Source of the DNA: Sporosarcina jeotgali
GTDB lineage: Bacteria; Bacillota; Bacilli; Bacillales_A; Planococcaceae
Reading direction: 5' to 3'
Assembly: GCF_033304595.1 (NCBI RefSeq)
Contig: NZ_CP116341.1
Coordinates: 787,001 to 851,000 of the forward strand
Length of the DNA stretch: 64,000 nucleotides
Of the stretch, positions 36,201-43,818 are shown one piece after another; positions within the stretch are counted from its first letter, which is position 1, and every line of letters begins with the position of its first letter. The notes under the pieces are model-generated. The model made no database searches. It was not told the DNA's origin and saw only the letters and a program-made list of their open reading frames with translations. The position numbers and the translations under genes are program-made.

Positions 36201-36725
36201 TGGCTGCATGTTCACGCGGATCCTGCGGGGATGCTGTATGTCCACGTCCATAATCCGATGGTGCGAAGCGTTCAGGAGCTGGCGGAAGAAGCGATTGAAG
36301 AAGAGATGTTGAAATCGTTTTCGATGAAAGGCTATGTGCTGGAGGATTTATCGGTCGTCAAAGAAATGGACAGTGATATTGAACGATCGTCCAAAATAAT
36401 TCCTGCCCGTGTGAAAAAAGATGGTTCGTTCTATGCGACCTCTAAAGTACTCGCACCTGACGATATGCAATTACTGCGCGGGGCAGTCCGTTCCCGCCAC
36501 CGTCAAGCGGGTGACGCGATGCTTGCAGGAGATGCACGGGTCTATCCATATCGATTGAAAGAGCGGATGCCGTGTAACTACTGTCCGTACCAAGGAGTTT
36601 GTCAGTTCGACACGACGGATCCGGACGCAAAGTACCGGAATTATGCAGAACTTTCTGCGAAAGAATCGCTTGAAAAAATGCGGAAGGAGGTTGAAGGCGA
36701 TGCACATACCACCGAAACCGAGTGA
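33225..36725 (+). CDS. addB: Helicase-exonuclease AddAB subunit AddB
   Basis: A 1166-residue AddB. The N-terminal ATP-binding-like motif is 'ITGRSGTGKTYTIEQEI'. The C-terminal RecB-type nuclease has 'LRGRIDRVDAS' and 'RIVDYKSSSKALDL' (Asp and Lys of the active site). Four Cys for an iron-sulfur cluster are visible as 'SYYSCPFQHF' and 'CNYCPYQGVCQF'. With AddA it resects double-strand breaks and responds to Chi (AGCGG in B. subtilis). Its last 26 nt overlap the addA start. Confidence 0.96.
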   Translation: MTLRFITGRSGTGKTYTIEQEIVQALQADPLGAPIVLIVPDQMSYSLEHSLAAQFGLNGMVRAQVLTFKRLAWRVLQETGGITRREVDGFGYRMLIRSVLEENREDFKLFRQAADKRGFTEQVEGVLKEFSRYCLDHTTLAQLHTQLAAASAPRSLVDKAGDLSLLLEKVEERLGSAYVDSEGHLAMLAGQVQFSSYIQEADIYIDGFELLTNREHEIIRELLKYAKRVTVALPTDEQGEATEDHELFFSPMRTKQIITELAREESVEIEAEMKLTTARRFRNPDVLHLEAQFDKYPAAQQVSSGDVRVIEATDRRAEMHAVARSIRKLAMSGKRYNDMAILYRQPEVYDELIETIFPQYDIPVFISQKKPMLHHPLIEFTRSVLEAVTGNWSYEAIFRAVKTDLFFPHGEDRQIWRERADRLENYVLAHGIHGHRWFDDVRWRVKKYRGLELHTEVQTDEELAMQAELHSVRDLIRGPLEGLGKKLKAAQDGRQAAEALFAFMEELHVYDKIIDLRAEEERAGRLLGASEHEQAWTGWINILDQFVLMFGDVKMSPKDAVRVLDEGFDTLEFARIPPSLDQVTVMTIDLATFLSIDEVFVIGTNDGVLPQRIDNEGLISDTDRQWFERVGFELAPSAKSRLMDESYKAYRAFTAASEGLTVSYPIADEAGKALISSLYIPRLGQVFEGLQTEIAVTDPLDLLEDADELPYISHPRSALPYAFAQLRHAETEGGVSPIWQAVIAYYEDDPLWSSILSGIQGKRKHGTDTERLTPDLTHGLYGETMSSSVSRVESYYSCPFQHFATYGLGLRERSEFTLEAPAIGDLFHAALKWVSDEIMRTGATWAGLTKEDCFRLAREAVDGIAPYFFHRILLSTSRHVYIKRKLTRIIQRTLFALRSQATASSFEPIAVEVGFGPGEQMPPLSIPLKRGGQMNLRGRIDRVDASNVKDKTYIRIVDYKSSSKALDLTEVYYGLSLQMLTYLDVALEHADEWLHVHADPAGMLYVHVHNPMVRSVQELAEEAIEEEMLKSFSMKGYVLEDLSVVKEMDSDIERSSKIIPARVKKDGSFYATSKVLAPDDMQLLRGAVRSRHRQAGDAMLAGDARVYPYRLKERMPCNYCPYQGVCQFDTTDPDAKYRNYAELSAKESLEKMRKEVEGDAHTTETE

Positions 36726-39700
36726 TGTAACGTTTACAGATGACCAGTGGAAAGCAATTTACGCATCTGGCCGGGATATTCTCGTTTCTGCTGCAGCGGG
36801 ATCTGGGAAAACGAAAGTGCTGATCACGCGTCTGATTCAAAAAGTTTTAGATGATAAAAATCCGATTAACGTGGATGAATTGCTTGTCGTGACCTTCACG
36901 AATGCTGCAGCTGCAGAAATGCGGCATCGAATGGGATCAGCCCTGGAGGAAGCAATCGCATTGCACCCAGAGTCTTCGCATCTGCGCAAACAGCTGAGTT
37001 TATTAAACAAAGCACAGATTTCTTCCATGCACTCATTCTGTTTGAATGTCGTGCGGCAATACGCGTATTTGCTTGATATCGATCCGGGATTCCGAATTGC
37101 GGATCCCACGGAAGCGGCGTTACTGCGAGACGATACGATTGCAGATGTGCTGGAAGACGCCTATAGCGCCGAAAATCCCGAAGCGGTGTATCGTTTGGCG
37201 GACAGTTTCACGTCTGACCGGAATGACCAGTCTTTGGAATTATTAATCGATCGGCTGTACGACTATTCCCGTGTTCATCCTGAACCTGAATCGTGGCTGC
37301 TGCAAATTCCTCAGCAATACGAAATTGGCGATGACATTACTATCGATGACTTGGAATTTATCGGACCGTTGAAATCGGCCATACAGCAAAAGCTGGAAGA
37401 AGCGGCCGCACTTGCAACGGATATGCACCGCATTGCAGATTTGCCAGATGGACCAACTGCTCTCATAAAGACGGCAGAAGCGGACTTAGTGTGGATCAAC
37501 GAAGCCATCCGTTCAATTTCAACAGGCACTTGGGAACAAACGCACGCGTTTTTCCAACAGCTGATCTGGGTGAAAGCAGGTGCTGTGAAAAAAGATTCGT
37601 GTGATGAAGAACTCGCAAAGCGCGCAAAATCGTTACGAGATTCCGTGAAAAAGCTGGTCACAGGTATCAAGGACGCCTATTTCGTCCGGACACCTGCGCG
37701 TTTGCTTACAGAGATCCGTTTAATGGCACCGATGATGCATACGCTCATTGAGCTGGTCATAGAATTTGGTCATCGCTATCGCACCGTTAAATCGGAGAAA
37801 GGGATTGTCGACTTTTCCGACCTCGAGCATTTCGCGCTGGATATTTTAACGAATCGTGAAGGTGACGTTCTGGTCCCATCTGATATAGCTATAGACTATC
37901 GGTCGAAGTTCAAAGAAGTGCTCGTCGATGAATACCAGGATACGAATTTACTGCAAGAAGCGATCGTCCAGTTCGTAAAAAGCGGGTCGGAATCAGACGG
38001 CAACTTGTTCATGGTAGGGGATGTGAAGCAGTCCATCTATCGTTTCCGTCTAGCTGAGCCGGGCTTATTCTTAGGCAAATACGGACGATTTACTGAAGAT
38101 GCGATAGATCAAGGATTGAAAATCGATTTGAACGCGAATTTCCGGAGCCGTAAAGAAGTGCTGGATGCGACAAACTTCATTTTCTCTCAAATCATGGGGG
38201 AACGAGTCGGAGAAATCGAATACGACGAAGCGGCAGAGCTGAAATACGGCGCGCGTTATCCGGAGACTGAAACGGCAGCACATTTGACCGTCCTATACTC
38301 AGAAGAGGAAGAGTTTGAAGACGAAATGGCGGAGGACTTGGAGAATCTGAAGAGCTCTCAAGCAGAAGCCCGTTATATGGTGAAGAAAATCAAACAGTGG
38401 ATGGCAGACGGACATGAAGTGTGCGATGCATTCAGCGGGGAAAAACGTCCAATCCGTTATAGCGATATTGTTGTTCTTATGCGTTCAATGACGTGGTCTG
38501 CTGAAATTGCAGAGGAATTCAAGCGGGCAGAAATTCCTGTGTACGTAGAGTTGTCCCGCGGCTATTTCGATGCACTGGAAGTAACGATTATGTTGAATAC
38601 GCTGCGGGTGATCGATAATCCGTATCAAGATATTCCGCTCGCGTCCGTTCTGCGTGCACCGTTTGTCGGCATGACGGAGAATGAGTTAGCACAAGTGCGG
38701 CTCGCTTCGAAAAACGCACCGTTTTATGAAGCGCTGAAGACGTTCATCGCAACGAAGGGATCTGGAATGGCGCCTGAAACACAGCAAAAGCTGCAGCGAT
38801 TCTTGCTTGCGTTTGAAGAGTGGCGGAATCTAGCGCGCAGGGGTTCATTGTCAAAACTCATTTGGCAGGTTTACAGTGATACGAACTACTATGAAATGGT
38901 AGGCAGCATGTCGAACGGAAAGCAGCGTCAAGCGAATTTGAGGGCGCTGCATGATCGTGCGATTGAATATGAGAAAACCTCATTCCGCGGCTTGTTCCGC
39001 TTTTTGCGTTTTGTCGCTCGGATGCAGCGGCGCGGAGATGATCTCGGAGCCGCCCGTTATTTGAGTGAAAAAGAGGATGTCGTGCGCATTATGACGATTC
39101 ACTCATCTAAAGGATTAGAATTTCCGAATGTGTTTGTCGCTGGGATGGGCAGGCAGTTCAACAAAATGGATTTCAATGAACCGTATTTGTTTGACCAGCA
39201 TTTCGGACTTGCGGTGAAAGCGATTGATCCGGATAAACGGGTTATGTATACATCGCTGCCGTTTTTAGCGATGAAAGAGCAGAAAGAGCTGGAGATGCGT
39301 TCTGAAGAAATGCGTATTTTGTATGTTGCGATGACACGGGCAAAAGAACAGCTGGAGTTAGTTGCGACAGTGAAAGATATCGAAAAGTCGATGACGAAGT
39401 GGCAAGATGCACAGCTCGTTGAACCCGGGCAGCGGTTACCGGATTACATGCGTTCGCGTGCGAATGGCTATTTGGATTGGATTGGGCCGGCGGTTGCGCG
39501 CCATGAAGACTTTGTAAAGTTCGGTTCGACGCAAGGTGCACTGGTGAATGATCACCCTTCAAAGTGGAACATCAATGCACTCCCGGTATCCTATTTCAGT
39601 GAATCCTTGGTTGAGCCAGAGTCCAGGGAGGATTTATCAGAAGCAGAAGAATTGTCGATCCCAGCTGTGGATGACTCTCTTCTTGTGGAAGTGAAGAGAC

Positions 39701-40410
39701 GGTTTGATTATCAATATCCGCACCTTGCATCTGTTAACAAGCGGTCGAAAGTTTCAGTGACAGAATTGAAACGGGTTGCACAATTAGAAGCAGAGTCGGC
39801 GCTGAATGATCCATTTGCGAATCGCGATGGGGAAGTGAGCCAGGCTTACTTGCACGAGCGCCCTGCTTTTTTACAGCAGCGATCGATTAGCGCAGCTGAA
39901 GTGGGAACCGCGATGCATACAGTGATGCAGCATATTGACCTGTCGAAAACGAATGATGTTGAGCGCGTTGAAGCGCTTTTGAATGATCTGGTGAATCGAC
40001 AATTGCTGACCGCAGAAGAAATAAAGGCGATAGACCGGGAGGCAATTGTCCAGTTTGTGAACTCATCGGTTGCGGTTCGGATGCAGCAGTCCGCACGGGT
40101 GCTAAAGGAACTGCCATTCACGTATGCATATGATGGAGCGGATGGAGATTCGCAGATTCTCCAGGGAATCGCGGATTGCTTATTTGAAGAACCTGACGGA
40201 TGGGTGCTGCTGGATTATAAGACCGATCGATTAAAAGGACGGTTTCCATCTGAAGAAGCGGCTGATCAGGAAATGCAGTCGCGCTATCGCATTCAGCTCA
40301 GTTTATATAAAACTGCAATTGAAGCAATTACACATGTAAAAATTAAAGAAATGCTGCTTTATTTGTTTGATGAAGGTCGGGCATTGACAGTTCAGGAGGA
40401 GACAGTTTGA
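36700..40410 (+). CDS. addA: Helicase-exonuclease AddAB subunit AddA
   Basis: A 1236-residue UvrD/Rep-type helicase-nuclease. Walker A is 'SAAAGSGKTKVLITRLI'. Motif II is in 'VLVDEYQDTN' and motif III/IV in 'VGDVKQSIYRFR'. A further helicase motif is 'IMTIHSSKGLEFPNVFV', and motif VI is 'LYVAMTRAKEQL'. The C-terminal nuclease has 'WVLLDYKTDRLKG'. I start at ATG 36700 because GGAGG precedes it; earlier in-frame ATGs lie within addB without an RBS. It supplies the motor of AddAB. Confidence 0.96.
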   Translation: MHIPPKPSDVTFTDDQWKAIYASGRDILVSAAAGSGKTKVLITRLIQKVLDDKNPINVDELLVVTFTNAAAAEMRHRMGSALEEAIALHPESSHLRKQLSLLNKAQISSMHSFCLNVVRQYAYLLDIDPGFRIADPTEAALLRDDTIADVLEDAYSAENPEAVYRLADSFTSDRNDQSLELLIDRLYDYSRVHPEPESWLLQIPQQYEIGDDITIDDLEFIGPLKSAIQQKLEEAAALATDMHRIADLPDGPTALIKTAEADLVWINEAIRSISTGTWEQTHAFFQQLIWVKAGAVKKDSCDEELAKRAKSLRDSVKKLVTGIKDAYFVRTPARLLTEIRLMAPMMHTLIELVIEFGHRYRTVKSEKGIVDFSDLEHFALDILTNREGDVLVPSDIAIDYRSKFKEVLVDEYQDTNLLQEAIVQFVKSGSESDGNLFMVGDVKQSIYRFRLAEPGLFLGKYGRFTEDAIDQGLKIDLNANFRSRKEVLDATNFIFSQIMGERVGEIEYDEAAELKYGARYPETETAAHLTVLYSEEEEFEDEMAEDLENLKSSQAEARYMVKKIKQWMADGHEVCDAFSGEKRPIRYSDIVVLMRSMTWSAEIAEEFKRAEIPVYVELSRGYFDALEVTIMLNTLRVIDNPYQDIPLASVLRAPFVGMTENELAQVRLASKNAPFYEALKTFIATKGSGMAPETQQKLQRFLLAFEEWRNLARRGSLSKLIWQVYSDTNYYEMVGSMSNGKQRQANLRALHDRAIEYEKTSFRGLFRFLRFVARMQRRGDDLGAARYLSEKEDVVRIMTIHSSKGLEFPNVFVAGMGRQFNKMDFNEPYLFDQHFGLAVKAIDPDKRVMYTSLPFLAMKEQKELEMRSEEMRILYVAMTRAKEQLELVATVKDIEKSMTKWQDAQLVEPGQRLPDYMRSRANGYLDWIGPAVARHEDFVKFGSTQGALVNDHPSKWNINALPVSYFSESLVEPESREDLSEAEELSIPAVDDSLLVEVKRRFDYQYPHLASVNKRSKVSVTELKRVAQLEAESALNDPFANRDGEVSQAYLHERPAFLQQRSISAAEVGTAMHTVMQHIDLSKTNDVERVEALLNDLVNRQLLTAEEIKAIDREAIVQFVNSSVAVRMQQSARVLKELPFTYAYDGADGDSQILQGIADCLFEEPDGWVLLDYKTDRLKGRFPSEEAADQEMQSRYRIQLSLYKTAIEAITHVKIKEMLLYLFDEGRALTVQEETV

Positions 40411-41603
40411 CTAGACTACCAACCGGCGATGCCGGACGGATTGAAGCGCTGGATATGCTTCGAGGATTTTCTTTACTAGGTATTTTCATCGCAAACATGC
40501 TCGTTTTTCACTCTCCCTATATGTATATGGATCCGTATAGCTGGTTCGCGGACAATGGTGAGGGACTGCCGTTCATGTGGGTTGATATTTTCATAGAAGC
40601 AAGTTTTTATCCGATATTTGCGATGCTTTTCGGGTATGGACTAAGTATGCAGTATGAAAAGTCATTGCTGCAGAAATCACCATTTGGACCTGTGGCAGTG
40701 CGCAGAATGTCGATTTTGCTTTTGTTCGGGCTCATCCATGGGTTCTTCATCTGGTCAGGAGATATTTTGTTCACGTACGCCATTATGGGCTTCGTCATGA
40801 TTGCACTTGTCCGGGTTCCACCCAAGTGGTTGTTTTTTGGAGCAATTGCGCTTTATGCCGTGCCGAACGGCTTGATCACTGGATTGTTGTACCTAGCTGA
40901 ACAATTCGATACAGGCGCTGGGCTATCCGAGTTTGCAGACATTCAGCAGCTCCAGGAATCAATTGAAGTATATGGGCATGGAAGCTACGCAGCAGCCCTC
41001 GCGTTCCGTGCAAAAGAATGGGTAATGATAAGCGGTTTAAACCTATTCTTAACGCCAGTGATGATTTTGCCGCTTATGATGATCGGGGCAGCGTTTGCGA
41101 AGTGGAAAATTTTTGAACGTGCGAAGGAATTGAAAAGCCGTTTAGTTGTCGTGGGATTAAGTACACTGATCATCGGCTTATTATTAAAGGCATTGCCATT
41201 CTTGATTGGACCTGATCCATCTATGCAGCTCGTTCAAACGTATTTCGGCGGACCGCTAGTTGCGATTGGATACGGGGCATTGGTTCTGCTGCTTTGTACA
41301 ACTTCATGGTTTACGAAAGTATTCCGCCCCATTGCCAAAGCAGGGCGTATGTCCATGACAACGTATATTGGTCAATCCGTCATCGCGACGCTCATCTTCT
41401 ATCACTATGGATTCGGCATGTACGGCAAAGTAGATATTATGACAGGAACGCTTATGGCTGTCGGAATCTTTGTCGTTCAAGCGCTGCTCGCAGACTTGTG
41501 GCTATCCCGCTACAAGATGGGACCTATCGAATGGGTATGGCGAATCGGAACGTATGGCACAATTTTATCGAATAAAAAGGAGAAACGACGAGACTTGTCG
41601 TAA
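40407..41603 (+). CDS. DUF418 family membrane protein (YeiB-like)
   Basis: A 398-residue protein of the DUF418 / heparan N-acetyltransferase-like family. The N-terminal signature is 'RIEALDMLRGFSLLGIFIANM', there are about nine membrane helices, and the C-terminal DUF418 block is 'AGRMSMTTYIGQSVIATLIFYHYGFGMYG'. It may be a membrane acyl-transfer or transport-related protein; the function is unknown. It starts with TTG 40407, overlapping the addA stop (TTTGA), with AGGAGGAG upstream, so it is part of the addBA operon. Confidence 0.85.
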   Translation: MTRLPTGDAGRIEALDMLRGFSLLGIFIANMLVFHSPYMYMDPYSWFADNGEGLPFMWVDIFIEASFYPIFAMLFGYGLSMQYEKSLLQKSPFGPVAVRRMSILLLFGLIHGFFIWSGDILFTYAIMGFVMIALVRVPPKWLFFGAIALYAVPNGLITGLLYLAEQFDTGAGLSEFADIQQLQESIEVYGHGSYAAALAFRAKEWVMISGLNLFLTPVMILPLMMIGAAFAKWKIFERAKELKSRLVVVGLSTLIIGLLLKALPFLIGPDPSMQLVQTYFGGPLVAIGYGALVLLLCTTSWFTKVFRPIAKAGRMSMTTYIGQSVIATLIFYHYGFGMYGKVDIMTGTLMAVGIFVVQALLADLWLSRYKMGPIEWVWRIGTYGTILSNKKEKRRDLS

Positions 41604-41646
41604 CAGTACGTAATGCAAACCAATGATGGAAGGGATGGACTACTCA

Positions 41647-42546
41647 ATGAAACTACTTTCGTTCAAGTATGACGGGAAGACATTATTCGGACCTAAAGTG
41701 AAAAAAGAGGAAGCGGTATGGGATGTACAGAAAATTGCTGAGGCAGTTGGCGTGCAAAACTTCCCAGAGTCGATTGCAGAAGGCGTAGCGAGCGGCATGG
41801 ATTTTGTCGAACAAATCCGTAATTTATGTGAGCAAGCGCGCGTGCATGAAGATATGAATGCGTTCAAGTATTCCTACGAAGCAATCGAATGGTTATCTCC
41901 AATTCCACGGACTCCTAAAAACGTCCTGTGCGTCGGTAAAAACTACGCGGATCACGCATCCGAAATGGGCGGAGAAGGCGCTCCGGAAAAAATGATGATC
42001 TTCACGAAAGCACACACTGCAATTGCAGCGGACGAACAGAAGTTGTCAGTCCATGAAAACGTAACAAATCAGCTTGACTATGAAGGGGAGCTTGCAGTTG
42101 TCATCGGAAAAGGCGGCCGCAATATTCCAAAACAGCTCGCATACGATACCGTTTTCGGCTATACGATTGCAAACGACTTGACTGCGCGTGATTTGCAGGC
42201 CGAGCGCAAGCAGTTCTTCCTAGGAAAAACACTTGACGGCAGCTGTCCGCTTGGTCCATATATCGTAACGAAAGACGAGATTCCGAATCCGCATAATTTG
42301 TCCATTGTGACAAAAGTGAACGATGATGTCCGTCAAAATGGCAATACCGGTTCTATGATCATTCCAATCGATGAAATCATTTCGGAACTTTCCAAGTTTG
42401 TCACACTTGAGCCGGGCGATGTCATTTTGACTGGGACTCCAGCAGGTGTGGGGAAAGCAATGGATCCGCCAAGCTACTTGAAAGCTGGGGACACTGTGAA
42501 AGTGTCTGTTGAAGGTATCGGAACACTCGTGAACTACTTCGAGTAA
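41647..42546 (+). CDS. Fumarylacetoacetate hydrolase family protein (YisK-like)
   Basis: A 299-residue FAH-family enzyme. The core is 'VLCVGKNYADHASEMG', followed by 'LDYEGELAVVIGKGGRN' (metal-binding Glu residues), then 'GYTIANDLTARDLQ' and 'GDVILTGTPAGVG'. Members cleave C-C bonds or decarboxylate oxaloacetate. B. subtilis YisK is an oxaloacetate decarboxylase and lies next to yisL, as here. ATG 41647 gives the product MKLLSFKYDG; an upstream in-frame ATG at 41623 would add eight residues and lacks a good RBS. Confidence 0.85.
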   Translation: MKLLSFKYDGKTLFGPKVKKEEAVWDVQKIAEAVGVQNFPESIAEGVASGMDFVEQIRNLCEQARVHEDMNAFKYSYEAIEWLSPIPRTPKNVLCVGKNYADHASEMGGEGAPEKMMIFTKAHTAIAADEQKLSVHENVTNQLDYEGELAVVIGKGGRNIPKQLAYDTVFGYTIANDLTARDLQAERKQFFLGKTLDGSCPLGPYIVTKDEIPNPHNLSIVTKVNDDVRQNGNTGSMIIPIDEIISELSKFVTLEPGDVILTGTPAGVGKAMDPPSYLKAGDTVKVSVEGIGTLVNYFE

Positions 42547-42624
42547 GAGTCCCTTATTTTGCCTGGCTTATGATGTATGGTAAGATAATACATGCATTTA
42601 AGACAATTGAATGAGGTGAATAAC

Positions 42625-42996
42625 TTGGATCTTTTAACAAACTCAACACACTTGCATATCTTTTCATGGGTTGTTGGCATTATCGTATTTCTAATTGCTG
42701 CGACGCAACCGCTTGACTCAAAAGGCCGTAAAATTTTGAAAATGGTATTACGTGTATTCTACATTTTGATCATTGGTACTGGATTAGCACTGTTCATTAA
42801 ATATATGAGCGGTGACGCTGCGTTGTATGGCGTGAAATTCCTATTTGGTATTTTGACAATCGGAATGATGGAAATGGTACTTGCACGTCAGGCGAAGCAC
42901 AAGCCCGCTCAACTATTTTGGATTTTGTTTGCCATTTCAGTATTGATTACTGTAGGACTTGGTTTCCACTTGCCGTTTGGTATCAAGCTCTTCTAA
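42625..42996 (+). CDS. yisL: YisL family membrane protein (DUF1516)
   Basis: A 123-residue protein with four membrane helices and the YisL pattern 'THLHIFSWVVGIIVFLIA' at the start. I choose TTG 42625, placed 7 nt after GAGGTGA; an ATG at 42592 would begin before this RBS. Function unknown. Adjacent to the yisK-like gene, as in B. subtilis. Confidence 0.82.
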   Translation: MDLLTNSTHLHIFSWVVGIIVFLIAATQPLDSKGRKILKMVLRVFYILIIGTGLALFIKYMSGDAALYGVKFLFGILTIGMMEMVLARQAKHKPAQLFWILFAISVLITVGLGFHLPFGIKLF

Positions 42997-43033
42997 TATT
43001 CTTTGTCGATGGACGAACGAAGGAGGGTTTCGA

Positions 43034-43150
43034 ATGGTCGGATGGACGGTATTGCTAGCTGTTTTCGGTATCATGCTTCTATTCGCACTCTCTGTAGTGG
43101 TCACAGCACGGAGAATGAAAGCGACGGAAGACAATGATGAGTTCGAGTGA
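43034..43150 (+). CDS. Small single-span membrane protein, 38 residues
   Basis: ATG 43034 follows AAGGAGGG by 6 nt. The product starts 'MVGWTVLLAVFGIMLLFALSVVV' (one membrane helix; first residues shown), then a basic/acidic tail 'RRMKATEDNDEFE'. It is followed 7 nt later by a strong terminator, which supports a real gene ending the yisK-yisL transcript. No family recognised. Confidence 0.6.
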   Translation: MVGWTVLLAVFGIMLLFALSVVVTARRMKATEDNDEFE

Positions 43151-43157
43151 AATCAGG

Positions 43158-43187
43158 AACCCGCTGAAACGTTTCAGCGGGTTTTGT
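43158..43187 (+). terminator. Terminator after the yisL/small ORF transcript
   Basis: AACCCGCTGAAAC (43158-43170) pairs perfectly with GTTTCAGCGGGTT (43171-43183), followed by TT. Confidence 0.88.
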
Positions 43188-43289
43188 TATGCCGTTTTCA
43201 CAGGATTGACTTATTTTTGAATGCTGGTTTTAGTTTTCTTCATAAACCATGGCGACGGATAGTGTGGTTTGGTAATATTAAGTGATGAG

Positions 43290-43760
43290 TTATGATCAGA
43301 ATTTGTGATTTATGAGCGGATTGCGCGGGTTATGATCATAATTTGAGATTTATGAGCGGATCGCGCGGTTTATGATCAGATTTTGTGATTTATGAGCGCG
43401 TCGCGCGGGTTTATGATCACATTTCGGGATTTATGAGCGGATTGAGCGGTTTATGATCACAATTCGAGATTTATGAGCGGATCGCGCGGTTTATGATCAC
43501 AATTCGAGATTTATGAGCGTTACGCGCGGGTTATGATCACAATTCGAGATTTATGAGCGTTACGCGCGGGTTTATGATTAGATTTCGAGATTTATGAGCG
43601 GGCCGCGCGGGTTATGATCATAATTTGAGATTTATGAGCGGATCGCGCGGTTTATGATCAGAATCCGAGATTTATGAGCGGATCGCGTGAGTTATGATCA
43701 GAATTTGTGATTTATGAGCGCGTCGCGCGGGTTTATGATCAGAATTCGAGATTTATGAGC
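43290..43760 (-). repeat. Array C: 24 units, 20-bp period, strictly alternating TTATGATC / TTATGAGC
   Basis: On the + strand TTATGATC (once TTATGATT) and TTATGAGC alternate without exception from 43290 to 43760: 43290, 43310, 43330, 43350, 43370, 43390, 43411, 43431 and so on to 43753. Steps are 20 bp, with 21 bp at three or four points, giving a 40-bp higher-order unit. These are the reverse complements of the GATCATAA/GCTCATAA motifs of arrays A and B. The GATC half is usually followed by 'A(G/C/T)AATT(T/C)G', and the GAGC half by 'GGATCGCGCGG'. No reading frame or promoter was identified inside. Confidence 0.92.
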
Positions 43761-43818
43761 GGACAGCACTAGTTATATTCAACACCCCATGGATTTATTG
43801 TAGAAGGAGGCTTTTTTA

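Noticed and set aside
43290-43760. GATC-rich array as a replication origin or methylation cluster
   Set aside because: No DnaA boxes or dnaA/dnaN genes nearby, and half of the units are GAGC, not GATC. Gram-positive origins do not depend on Dam sites.
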